7,293 nt of DNA from an uncultured Lachnospiraceae bacterium (GCA_905236585.1 CAJOQZ010000279.1:1-7293); one strand, 5' to 3'. Counted from the stretch's first letter, positions 1-5,934 are shown. The notes: generated by a model from the letters alone, not told the origin. A program made the numbers and translations.

Positions 1-28
1 CAGATAATAACTTGCGTTATTAGAGGAG
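1..28 (+). repeat. 28-bp direct repeat, copy 1 (hairpin plus Shine-Dalgarno-like end)
   Basis: This 28-bp stretch recurs without change at 90-117, giving a period of 89 bp. Inside it, TAATAAC (5-11) and GTTATTA (16-22) form a perfect 7-bp stem around the loop TTGC. It ends in GAGGAG, a good Shine-Dalgarno sequence, but here no start codon follows at a usable distance. It could be the remnant of a duplicated leader or one unit of a tandem array extending left of the window. The repeat is seen directly; its role is unknown. Confidence 0.85.
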
Positions 29-32
29 CCAA

Positions 33-69
33 GTACTGTCCAACGAACGAAGTGAGTTGATGACAGCAC
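33..69 (+). other. imperfect hairpin between the two 28-bp repeats
   Basis: GT-CTGTCCAAC (33-44, with A35 unpaired) can pair with GTTG-AT-GACAG-AC (56-69), leaving an 11-nt loop, a 2-nt bulge (AT, 60-61) and one mismatch. The loop sequence GAACGAAGTGA is of a type I associate with intergenic repeats of Clostridia. The pairing is read directly from the sequence; whether it forms in DNA or RNA is not known. No convincing promoter was found between 29 and 89. Confidence 0.4.
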
Positions 70-89
70 CGGCATCCGACAGAGTAAGT

Positions 90-117
90 CAGATAATAAC
101 TTGCGTTATTAGAGGAG
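90..117 (+). repeat. 28-bp direct repeat, copy 2, carrying the lipoprotein gene's RBS
   Basis: Identical to 1-28. The hairpin TAATAAC/GTTATTA lies at 94-111 and is followed at once by GAGGAG (112-117), the Shine-Dalgarno sequence for the ATG at 123 with a 5-nt gap. The stem therefore abuts the ribosome binding site. It could keep the site single-stranded or act as a protein-binding or attenuation element. That is inference; the repeat identity and spacing are seen directly. Confidence 0.85.
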
Positions 118-122
118 TGAAT

Positions 123-686
123 ATGAAAAAAAGATTCATGCTTATGCTTGCGGCGGGGCTTTTTCTTTTTCCCATGACGGCATGCGGAGACGACGGCGTA
201 AAAACGATCACAAAAGAAACGACCGTAGAAAACGAAGCGGCAGCGGCGGATGACGAGACGAAAGAAGCCCTTACCGGATATCTGTTCGATACGGGGAACG
301 GTGAGATTGCGGTGGATATGCCGATGGAGGACGCCTTGAAGGCGCTCGGCGAAGAGAAGGATTATTTCGAGGCGGCAAGCTGCGCTTTTGAGGATCAACT
401 GGACAAGACCTACACATATGACCATTACGAAGTGAAGACTTATCCGAATGAGGACGGGAGCAAGGATTTCGTCTCTTATATCAATCTGTTCGACGATACG
501 GTATCGACCGCAGAGGGCTTATACATCGGCGAACCGGCGGAAAAAGCCGTGGAACTGTACGGCGAGGGCTATACCGAAAGCGGAACGGCGTATATCTACG
601 AAAAAGACGGCATGAAACTGCAGTTATTAACCGAGGACGGCAACATATCGGGAATCACCTATATGTCGTCGATCCTGGATCAGTAA
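123..686 (+). CDS. small acidic lipoprotein of unknown function
   Basis: A 187-aa protein beginning MKKRFMLMLAAGLFLF, a typical lipoprotein signal peptide, with lipobox M-T-A-C placing the lipidated cysteine at residue 21. It should be anchored on the outer face of the cell membrane. After an acidic Ala/Glu/Asp linker (to about residue 50) comes a globular domain containing ASCAFEDQLDKTYTYDHYEV, a YINLFDDTV segment and a later EGLYIGEPAEKAVELYG segment. I associate this pattern with small Lachnospiraceae lipoproteins of unknown role; a resemblance to SmpA/BLIP-like folds is only a guess. The start at 123 was preferred over an in-frame ATG at 57 because the upstream residues would block the signal peptide and GAGGAG lies 5 nt before 123. 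It stands alone between repeat structures and ends 5 nt before fold-back repeat copy A. No substrate or partner can be inferred. Confidence 0.85.
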   Translation: MKKRFMLMLAAGLFLFPMTACGDDGVKTITKETTVENEAAAADDETKEALTGYLFDTGNGEIAVDMPMEDALKALGEEKDYFEAASCAFEDQLDKTYTYDHYEVKTYPNEDGSKDFVSYINLFDDTVSTAEGLYIGEPAEKAVELYGEGYTESGTAYIYEKDGMKLQLLTEDGNISGITYMSSILDQ

Positions 687-691
687 GTTAC

Positions 692-809
692 GGAAATTAT
701 CTTTTTTTGAGAACAAATAATCTCCGTGTGAGGTTAAGGCATTCTTGCCGTCGAACATGGAGATTTGTTTGTTCTCATGGCGATATTGGATAAAAACCGA
801 TTTTCGAAC
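692..809 (+). repeat. fold-back (MITE-like) repeat, copy A
   Basis: A ~118-bp element also present at 3934-4053 in the same orientation. The stretches 721-774 and 3966-4019 match at 51 of 54 positions without gaps. GAGAACAAA (709-717) plus TCTCCGTGT (721-729) pairs with ACATGGAGA (755-763) plus TTTGTTCTC (768-776), making a long stem with a small internal loop. Inside sits a second hairpin, GGCA-TTCT-TGCC (738-749). A weaker outer stem joins GGAAAT (692 on) to GATTTTC (799-805). It starts 5 nt after the lipoprotein stop codon. No T-run follows the stem on the + strand, so it is not a classic terminator. It encodes no transposase, so any movement would depend on an enzyme from elsewhere. It could equally be a structured RNA or 3'-UTR element. 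Confidence 0.75.
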
Positions 810-826
810 CAGTAATTTCAACATGC

Positions 827-854
827 TTGCTTTTTTATGAGCATAGGATATAAT
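827..854 (+). promoter_or_regulatory. probable promoter of mscL
   Basis: A perfect -10 box, TATAAT (849-854), is preceded 16 nt upstream by TTGCTT (827-832), a weak -35 match. Transcription would start near 861, giving a ~66-nt leader. It begins just behind fold-back repeat copy A and its flanking direct repeat. A second TATAAT at 899-904 is less likely because it sits too close to the ribosome binding site and lacks a good -35 box. Confidence 0.55.
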
Positions 855-870
855 AAAGAAAGTGATTTTA

Positions 871-891
871 CCTGTTCGGATATCGAACAGG
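871..891 (+). promoter_or_regulatory. perfect 8-bp inverted repeat, possible operator, upstream of mscL
   Basis: CCTGTTCG (871-878) and CGAACAGG (884-891) are exact reverse complements around GATAT. The element lies about +10 to +31 from the predicted start, a typical repressor operator position, and would also form a stable hairpin in the mRNA leader. No T-run follows, so it is not a terminator. The half-sites resemble the LexA half-site but are everted. The binding protein cannot be named. Confidence 0.55.
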
Positions 892-926
892 CAGGGAGTA
901 TAATTTAAGGGAAAAGGAGAAAAAGA

Positions 927-1424
927 ATGGCTAATCCGGTTGATTTGAAAAACATGGCAGGCAAAAGCAAAGGCTTTGTGAATGAGTTCCGCGAATTTAT
1001 CATGCGCGGCAATGTAATGGACTTGGCAGTCGGCGTAATTATCGGCGGCGCGTTTCAGTCGATCATATCTTCTTTGGTAGATGATATCATCATGCCGGTC
1101 ATCTCCGCGCTTACGGGCGGCATAGATTTTTCGAACTGGTTCATTTCACTTGACGGCAACGAATACAAGACGCTTGCGGCGGCGCAGGATGCGGGAGCGG
1201 CGACGCTGAATTACGGGACGTTTATCACGGTTGTAATCAACTTCCTTTTGATGGCGCTGGTGATCTTTTGCATGATCAAATTCCTAAACGGCGTCAGCGC
1301 GAAGGTGAAAAAATCCGAAGCGGAGGCAGAAGAAGCGGCACCGACCGAAAAGGAATGTCCGTATTGTATGGCAATGATTCCGATCGGCGCAAAAAAGTGC
1401 ATGCACTGCACGTCGGATCTGTAA
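927..1424 (+). CDS. mscL: large-conductance mechanosensitive channel MscL with a zinc-ribbon tail
   Basis: A 165-aa membrane protein that opens under membrane tension to release solutes during osmotic downshock; the family works as a homopentamer. The N-terminal signature FREFIMRGNVMDLAVGVIIG (residues 21-40) and the first transmembrane helix (about 30-57) are clear. A periplasm-like loop follows (GGIDFSNWF onward), then the second helix at about 98-122 (FITVVINFLLMALVIFCMIK). After a charged, Glu/Ala-rich linker the protein ends in a four-cysteine module, C144-x2-C147-x10-C158-x2-C161, probably a cytoplasmic zinc ribbon. E. coli MscL has 136 residues; the extra length is a short N-terminal extension plus this tail. 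AGGAGA (915-920) lies 6 nt before the ATG. The GH2 gene follows after 39 nt with no terminator between, so co-transcription is likely. Confidence 0.96.
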   Translation: MANPVDLKNMAGKSKGFVNEFREFIMRGNVMDLAVGVIIGGAFQSIISSLVDDIIMPVISALTGGIDFSNWFISLDGNEYKTLAAAQDAGAATLNYGTFITVVINFLLMALVIFCMIKFLNGVSAKVKKSEAEAEEAAPTEKECPYCMAMIPIGAKKCMHCTSDL

Positions 1425-1463
1425 AAGGATTTTTTTATACTATAATACGACGAGGGTTTATAA

Positions 1464-3899
1464 ATGCCGAGAATATATCTGAACCGCGGCTGGCGGTTTG
1501 CGGATACATTTTTGACGGATATGGTTACGACACTGATGCGGGGCGGCGAAGAAGTTTCTTTGCCGCATACTTCCCGCGAGGTGCCGTATCATTATTTTGA
1601 CAAGTCGGTCTATGAACGGGATGCGTGCTATCAGAAAGTGTTGCGCGTTCCGGCGGACTGGCGGGATAAGTGCGTATTTTTGACCTTCGGCGCGGTGGCG
1701 CATTTTGCGGAAGTATATGTGAACGGGAAAAAAGCGGGAGAGCACCGCTGCGGCTATACTTCTTTTACATTTGATATTACGGGTCTGCTTTCCTATGGAG
1801 CGGACAATCTTCTTACGGTTCGCTGCGATTCGCGGGAGAACTTGGATCAGCCGCCGTTCGGCTATGTGATCGATTACATGACTTTCGGCGGTATCTATCG
1901 GGACGTTTTTTTGGACGTCAAATCCCCGGTGCACATGAAAGACGTTTTTTATCAGCCGACGCTGACCGAATCCCCGCATACGAACGGGATGCGGCTGGAG
2001 ATGCTGGAAAGCCTTACCATGCAGGGGAAAATTTTTTCCATGATCGAACTATCCGCCGAGGCGAAGGCAGCGGCGCAAAAGCGACGGCTTTTCGTGTGCC
2101 AGTTTTTGGACAACCGGCAGATATCCAATCAGCCGCTCTCTCCCGAGGGACGGACGACGACGCTTGCCGGGAGCGTGCATATCTGGGATGTTTCCAATCC
2201 GAAAACATATGAGATACGGACGGAGATCCGCTTGGACGGCGAGACGGTCGATACGCATATCGACCGCATCGGGTTTCGGGAGATCGAGGTAAAAAGCAAG
2301 GGGCTGTTCTTGAACGGCAGACGCCTTAAACTACGAGGAATAAACCGCCACCAGAGTTATCCTTACGTCGGATATGCCATGCCGGAGAGTATCCAGCGGT
2401 ATGACGCCCGCATCTTAAAACGTGAACTCGGACTTAATGCCGTTCGGACTTCCCATTACCCGCAGTCGCCCTATTTCATTGACGAGTGCGACCGCGTCGG
2501 GCTTCTGGTTTTTACCGAGATACCGGGCTGGCAGCATATCGGCGGCAGCAAGTGGAAGGAAATCTGCGTCGAAAATACAAAAGAAATGGTGCTTCAATAC
2601 CGCAACCATCCGTCCGTCTTTTTGTGGGGCGTCCGCATCAATGAGTCCGCGGACTGTGACGAACTGTACGGCAAAACGAATGAGGCGGCGCACGCGCTTG
2701 ATCCTTCGCGTCCGACCGGCGGCGTCCGGGCGCATAAAAAGATGCACCTTCTCGAAGATGTCTATACCTACAACGATTTTTCCCATGACGGAACCAACGC
2801 CGGATGCGAGCCGAAAATGGCAGTGACGGGCAGTCCGATGAAGCCGTATCTGATTTCGGAATATGCCGGGCATATGTTTCCAACCAAGAATTTCGACTGG
2901 GAGGAAAAGCGCACCGAACACGCCCTGCGGCATGCGGCGGTCATGGATGAGATTGCGAAGCATGACGATATTTTGGGCGGCTTCGGCTGGTGTTTTTGCG
3001 ACTACAATACGCACAAAGATTTCGGAAGCGGCGATGCGATCTGCTATCACGGCGTGATGGATATGTTTCGCAATCCCAAGACGGCGGCGTACGTGTATGC
3101 GGCGCAGACGAACCGGACGCATGTGCTGGAGATATCCTCTTCCATGGATGTCGGGGAGCATCCGGCGACGACGCGCGGCGAGGTCTATATCATAACGAAC
3201 GCCGACTCCGTTAGGATGTATAAGAACAACGTCTTAATAAAAGAATACCGGCAGCGCGATACGCGGTTTAAGCATCTGCGGCACGGCCCGATTTTAGTGG
3301 ATGATTACGTCGGGGATCTTTTGGAAAAAAAGGAACGGTTTTCCAAGCGGCAGGCAAAACTCTTGAAGTTCTGTCTGAATTATACCGCCGTATATGGGAG
3401 CCGACCTTCTGCGGAACTAAAAAAAGCGGCGGCGGAATTGATGCTCCGCTACCATATGACATTGGAGGACGTGGAGCGTCTTTATACCAAATACGTCGGC
3501 GACTGGGGCGCCGCGTCGAGCGTCTACCGCTTTGACGCGGTAAAGGACGGTCATGTGGTGAAAACCGTTATCAAAGAGCCGATGGCGTCTATGTCCATGG
3601 CGGTGACTGTATCGTCGAAAGAATTGACTGAGAAGAATACGTATGATGTTGCGGCGTTCCGCATTTCAGCGACCGACGGCAACGGGAATGTGCTGCCGTT
3701 TTACGGGGAGGCGCTTACGATCGAGACGGCGGGGCCGATTGCGCTGATCGGACCGGCGGTGGTGCCGTTTCGGGGCGGATATGCCGGATTCTATGTGAAA
3801 TCAAAAGGGGAAGCGGGAGCTGCGGTCGTGCGCCTGACGGCGGAAGGCATCGGAAGCCATGTTGTAAAAATAAATGTGAATGTCGAAAATGGGACTTGA
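1464..3899 (+). CDS. glycoside hydrolase family 2 enzyme, beta-galactosidase-like, intracellular
   Basis: An 811-aa enzyme with the GH2 domain order. An N-terminal sugar-binding jelly roll (about 1-165, with VYVNGKKAGEHRCGYTSFTFDIT) is followed by an immunoglobulin-like domain (about 170-285). Next is the TIM barrel, opening with the GINRHQSYPYVGY segment at 292. The acid/base is probably E394 in WGVRINES, and the nucleophile E466 in YLISEYAGH. The family uses these two glutamates to hydrolyse beta-glycosides with retention of configuration. About 250 further residues, with beta-rich stretches near the end, form accessory domains I cannot name. There is no signal peptide, so it acts in the cytoplasm on imported sugars. 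The substrate is uncertain: beta-galactosidase is the default, and I see no clear beta-glucuronidase N-x-K motif. GAGGG (1452-1456) lies 7 nt before the ATG. No transporter or regulator adjoins it, which is unusual for a sugar-use gene. Confidence 0.88.
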   Translation: MPRIYLNRGWRFADTFLTDMVTTLMRGGEEVSLPHTSREVPYHYFDKSVYERDACYQKVLRVPADWRDKCVFLTFGAVAHFAEVYVNGKKAGEHRCGYTSFTFDITGLLSYGADNLLTVRCDSRENLDQPPFGYVIDYMTFGGIYRDVFLDVKSPVHMKDVFYQPTLTESPHTNGMRLEMLESLTMQGKIFSMIELSAEAKAAAQKRRLFVCQFLDNRQISNQPLSPEGRTTTLAGSVHIWDVSNPKTYEIRTEIRLDGETVDTHIDRIGFREIEVKSKGLFLNGRRLKLRGINRHQSYPYVGYAMPESIQRYDARILKRELGLNAVRTSHYPQSPYFIDECDRVGLLVFTEIPGWQHIGGSKWKEICVENTKEMVLQYRNHPSVFLWGVRINESADCDELYGKTNEAAHALDPSRPTGGVRAHKKMHLLEDVYTYNDFSHDGTNAGCEPKMAVTGSPMKPYLISEYAGHMFPTKNFDWEEKRTEHALRHAAVMDEIAKHDDILGGFGWCFCDYNTHKDFGSGDAICYHGVMDMFRNPKTAAYVYAAQTNRTHVLEISSSMDVGEHPATTRGEVYIITNADSVRMYKNNVLIKEYRQRDTRFKHLRHGPILVDDYVGDLLEKKERFSKRQAKLLKFCLNYTAVYGSRPSAELKKAAAELMLRYHMTLEDVERLYTKYVGDWGAASSVYRFDAVKDGHVVKTVIKEPMASMSMAVTVSSKELTEKNTYDVAAFRISATDGNGNVLPFYGEALTIETAGPIALIGPAVVPFRGGYAGFYVKSKGEAGAAVVRLTAEGIGSHVVKINVNVENGT

Positions 3900-3933
3900 C
3901 ATAGGGGAACTGTTTCCGATAAGATTAACTGTA

Positions 3934-4053
3934 GGAAATCAACTTTTATATTGAGAACAAACGCTTCTCCATGTGAGGTTAAGGCGTTCTCGCCGTCGAA
4001 CATGGAGATTTGTTTGTTCCGAAGGCAAGATTGGATGAAAATTGATTTCCGTC
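3934..4053 (+). repeat. fold-back (MITE-like) repeat, copy B, with flanking direct repeats
   Basis: The second copy of the element at 692-809, same orientation, starting 34 nt after the GH2 stop codon. The outer stem is better kept here: GGAAATCAA (3934-3942) pairs with TTGATTTCC (4042-4050), and TTTT follows on the 5' side against AAAA on the 3' side after one bulged base. The main stem joins GAACAAA and TCTCCATGT (3955-3974) with ACATGGAGA and TTTGTTC, with a 3-4-nt internal loop. The inner hairpin is GGCG-TTCT-CGCC (3983-3994). The element is bracketed by GATTAACTGTA (3923-3933) and GATTAAGTGTA (4054-4064), which match at 10 of 11 positions and read as a target-site duplication. Confidence 0.78.
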
Positions 4054-4103
4054 GATTAAGTGTACTTTTTCCTGTTTTTCGTTGGTTTGCCGGGAGCGAA
4101 TAG

Positions 4104-4162
4104 AAAATTGGTTCCCATGATTGTTCTGTATGTCGCTTTCGTGCGGCATCCCCAATTTTTTT
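4104..4162 (+). terminator. probable rho-independent terminator before recA
   Basis: ATGTCGC (4130-4136) pairs with GCGGCAT (4143-4149) with one G-T pair and a TTTCGT loop. An outer stem AAAATTGG (4104-4111) pairs with CCAATTTT (4152-4159), running into seven Ts (4156-4162). It would end transcripts arriving from the mscL-GH2 unit and insulate the recA promoter, whose -35 box begins 20 nt further on. The outer stem uses part of the T-run, which is less standard, so confidence is moderate. Confidence 0.5.
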
Positions 4163-4182
4163 GAAAAATATCGAAAATACGT

Positions 4183-4211
4183 TTGACTTTTTATCCCTGT
4201 TGCGCTATATT
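4183..4211 (+). promoter_or_regulatory. recA promoter
   Basis: TTGACT (4183-4188) and TATATT (4206-4211) are near-consensus sigma-A -35 and -10 boxes with the ideal 17-nt spacing. Transcription should start near 4218, giving a leader of about 38 nt that contains the LexA box and the GGAG ribosome binding site (4244-4247, 8 nt before the ATG at 4256). Confidence 0.8.
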
Positions 4212-4224
4212 ATATTCATAATAA

Positions 4225-4238
4225 CGAACAAAGGTTCG
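4225..4238 (+). promoter_or_regulatory. LexA-binding SOS box of recA
   Basis: CGAACAAAGGTTCG has perfectly palindromic half-sites, CGAAC-N4-GTTCG, the established Gram-positive (Bacillus/Clostridia) LexA operator. It lies about +7 to +20 from the predicted recA start, where bound LexA would block transcription. After DNA damage, RecA-stimulated LexA self-cleavage would release recA and the downstream recX. Confidence 0.9.
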
Positions 4239-4255
4239 AGAATGGAGTTGCGATT

Positions 4256-5329
4256 ATGGCAAAAGAAGATAAGTTGAAGGCGTTGGATGCGGCGATTGCG
4301 CAGATTGAGAAGCAGTACGGCAGAGGCTCCGTTATGAAGTTAGGCGATTCGGGGGCGGCGATGCAGGTGGAGACCGTTTCGACAGGTTCGATCAGTCTGG
4401 ATATCGCGTTAGGGCAGGGCGGTCTGCCGAAGGGGCGGATCATTGAGATTTACGGTCCCGAGTCTTCGGGCAAGACGACGGTTGCTCTGCACGCGGTCGC
4501 ATCGGTGCAGAAGCAGGGCGGCATTGCCGGATTTATCGACGCGGAGCACGCGCTTGATCCGGTCTATGCGCGCAATATCGGCGTCGATATTGACAATTTG
4601 TACATTTCCCAGCCGGACAACGGCGAGCAGGCGTTGGAGATTACGGAGACCATGGTTCGTTCCGGCGCGGTGGACATTATTATCGTTGACTCCGTGGCGG
4701 CGCTTGTTCCGAAGGCAGAGATTGACGGAGACATGGGGGATTCCCATGTCGGACTGCATGCGCGTCTGATGTCGCAGGCGCTTCGCAAACTGACGGCTGC
4801 GATCTCGAAGAGCAACTGCGTGGTCATCTTCATCAACCAGCTGCGCGAGAAAGTCGGCGTCATGTTCGGGAATCCCGAGACGACGACCGGTGGACGTGCG
4901 CTTAAGTTCTATTCCTCCGTGCGCCTTGACGTCCGCAGGATAGAGTCATTGAAGCAGCAGGGCGAAGTGATCGGGAACCGCACCCGGGTGAAGATTGTGA
5001 AGAATAAGATCGCTCCCCCGTTCAGGGAAGCGGAATTTGACATCATGTTCGGCAAGGGAATATCCCGGGAGGGAGACATCCTCGATATGGCGGCGAACCT
5101 CGACATTATCAACAAATCGGGCGCATGGTATGCATATGAGGGAGACAAGATCGGACAGGGACGCGAGAATGCGAAGATTTATCTTGCGGAGCATCCGGAG
5201 GTATGCGCTCATGTGGAGAACCTGATCCGGGAGCATTACGGACTTGAGACGATCCCGGAGAAGAATGCCCCGGAAGGACCGGCGGTGAAGGCGCGGACGG
5301 AAGACGCGGCTGCATCCGGTGAGGAATGA
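4256..5329 (+). CDS. recA: recombinase RecA
   Basis: A 357-aa RecA that polymerises on single-stranded DNA with ATP, carries out strand exchange in recombinational repair and triggers LexA cleavage in the cytoplasm. Walker A is GPESSGKT at residues 67-74 (Lys73). Walker B is the VDIIIVDS segment with Asp145. The DNA-binding loop L1 region reads GDMGDSHVGLHARLMSQALR, and L2 includes NQLREKVGVMFGNPETTTGG, both almost invariant in the family. The N-terminal segment KALDAAIAQIEKQYGRGSVM (oligomerisation helix) is complete. The C-terminus ends in a variable acidic/Ala tail (after about 335), as in other bacteria, where it tempers activity. Length and motifs are those of an intact gene, under its own LexA-controlled promoter, with recX directly behind. 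Confidence 0.99.
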   Translation: MAKEDKLKALDAAIAQIEKQYGRGSVMKLGDSGAAMQVETVSTGSISLDIALGQGGLPKGRIIEIYGPESSGKTTVALHAVASVQKQGGIAGFIDAEHALDPVYARNIGVDIDNLYISQPDNGEQALEITETMVRSGAVDIIIVDSVAALVPKAEIDGDMGDSHVGLHARLMSQALRKLTAAISKSNCVVIFINQLREKVGVMFGNPETTTGGRALKFYSSVRLDVRRIESLKQQGEVIGNRTRVKIVKNKIAPPFREAEFDIMFGKGISREGDILDMAANLDIINKSGAWYAYEGDKIGQGRENAKIYLAEHPEVCAHVENLIREHYGLETIPEKNAPEGPAVKARTEDAAASGEE

Positions 5330-5331
5330 TC

Positions 5332-5934
5332 ATGCGGATCGTATCAATCGAACAGGTGAAGAACAAAGCAAAGCGGTATCGCATCCGCCTCGACAACGGG
5401 GCGGATTTTGTTCTCTATCGGGGCGAAATGCTGCAAATGGGATTAGCGGAGGACGAAGAGATTACCACGCAGCAGTACGAAGCACTTTTGACAGATATAT
5501 TGATTCCGCGGGCAAAGGCGCGCACGATGCATCTGTTGGAGAAGCAGGACCGTACCGAAAGCAACATCCGGCAGAAACTGCGCGAGGGCGGTTATCCAAT
5601 GGAAGCGATTGACGAAGCGGTCGCTTATGCGGCGTCGTATCATTATGTGGACGACCGGCGGTATGCCGAGAATTATATATATTTTCATAAAGACTCGAAG
5701 AGCTGCCAGCGGCTGAAGCAGGATCTTCTTCGGAAAGGCATTGCTAAGGAAGTGGTCGAAGCCGCGCTTGAAGAGGGGTACGAGACGGATGAGCGGGGGC
5801 TAATTGCAGAACTTCTTGCGAAGAAGCATTACAATCCGGAGGAAGCGGATCAGAAAGAGAGGGCGAAGATGTATCGTTTCCTCGCGTCGAGAGGATTTTC
5901 GCCGGGGGACATTATGGATGCGTTGCGGGATTAG
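5332..5934 (+). CDS. recX: recombination regulator RecX
   Basis: A 200-aa RecX, built of repeated three-helix modules. The family binds within the RecA filament groove and limits or remodels it. Recognisable parts are ALLTDILIPRAKARTMHLLEK, then RTESNIRQKLREGGYP (first module), YHYVDDRRYAENYI (the conserved D-D-x-x-Y/F-A motif), QRLKQDLLRKGI and a final FLASRGFSPGDIMDALRD module. The region is ATGATCATG with two in-frame starts. The ATG at 5326 would overlap the recA stop by 4 nt but lies 1 nt from GAGG (5321-5324). The ATG at 5332 sits 7 nt from it, so I chose 5332; the earlier start adds only Met-Ile. The near-zero gap indicates translation coupled to recA and shared SOS control. Confidence 0.93.
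   Translation: MRIVSIEQVKNKAKRYRIRLDNGADFVLYRGEMLQMGLAEDEEITTQQYEALLTDILIPRAKARTMHLLEKQDRTESNIRQKLREGGYPMEAIDEAVAYAASYHYVDDRRYAENYIYFHKDSKSCQRLKQDLLRKGIAKEVVEAALEEGYETDERGLIAELLAKKHYNPEEADQKERAKMYRFLASRGFSPGDIMDALRD

Noticed and set aside
57..122. Upstream in-frame ATG at 57 as the lipoprotein start
   Set aside because: It lacks a ribosome binding site, would place 22 polar residues before the signal peptide, and would translate through the repeat. The ATG at 123 has GAGGAG at 5 nt.
709..776. Fold-back repeat copy A as a simple rho-independent terminator
   Set aside because: No T-run follows the stem on the + strand, and on the minus strand the stem is followed by an A-run. The T-run lies on the wrong side.
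627..824. A minus-strand frame sharing the peptide MFDGxNALTSHG with another minus-strand frame at 3791-4003
   Set aside because: The shared peptide comes only from the fold-back repeat being nearly identical DNA. Neither frame has a convincing ribosome binding site, both run antisense into a real gene, and the similarity ends where the repeat ends.
871..891. Reading the mscL-leader palindrome as a second LexA box
   Set aside because: The half-sites are in the order GTTCG-N5-CGAAC. The Gram-positive LexA box is CGAAC-N4-GTTCG, as at 4225-4238.
1398..1407. Palindrome GTGCATGCAC as a regulatory site
   Set aside because: It lies in the mscL coding sequence and is explained by the codons for the C-M-H-C zinc-ribbon residues.
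1425..1463. A separate promoter for the GH2 gene (TATACT/TATAAT at 1436-1446)
   Set aside because: No -35 box lies at the right distance, and transcription would start almost at the ribosome binding site. Co-transcription with mscL is simpler.
2415..3161. Long minus-strand open frame of 248 codons inside the GH2 gene
   Set aside because: It is a shadow of the GH2 coding frame. The + strand protein has clear catalytic motifs across the same region.
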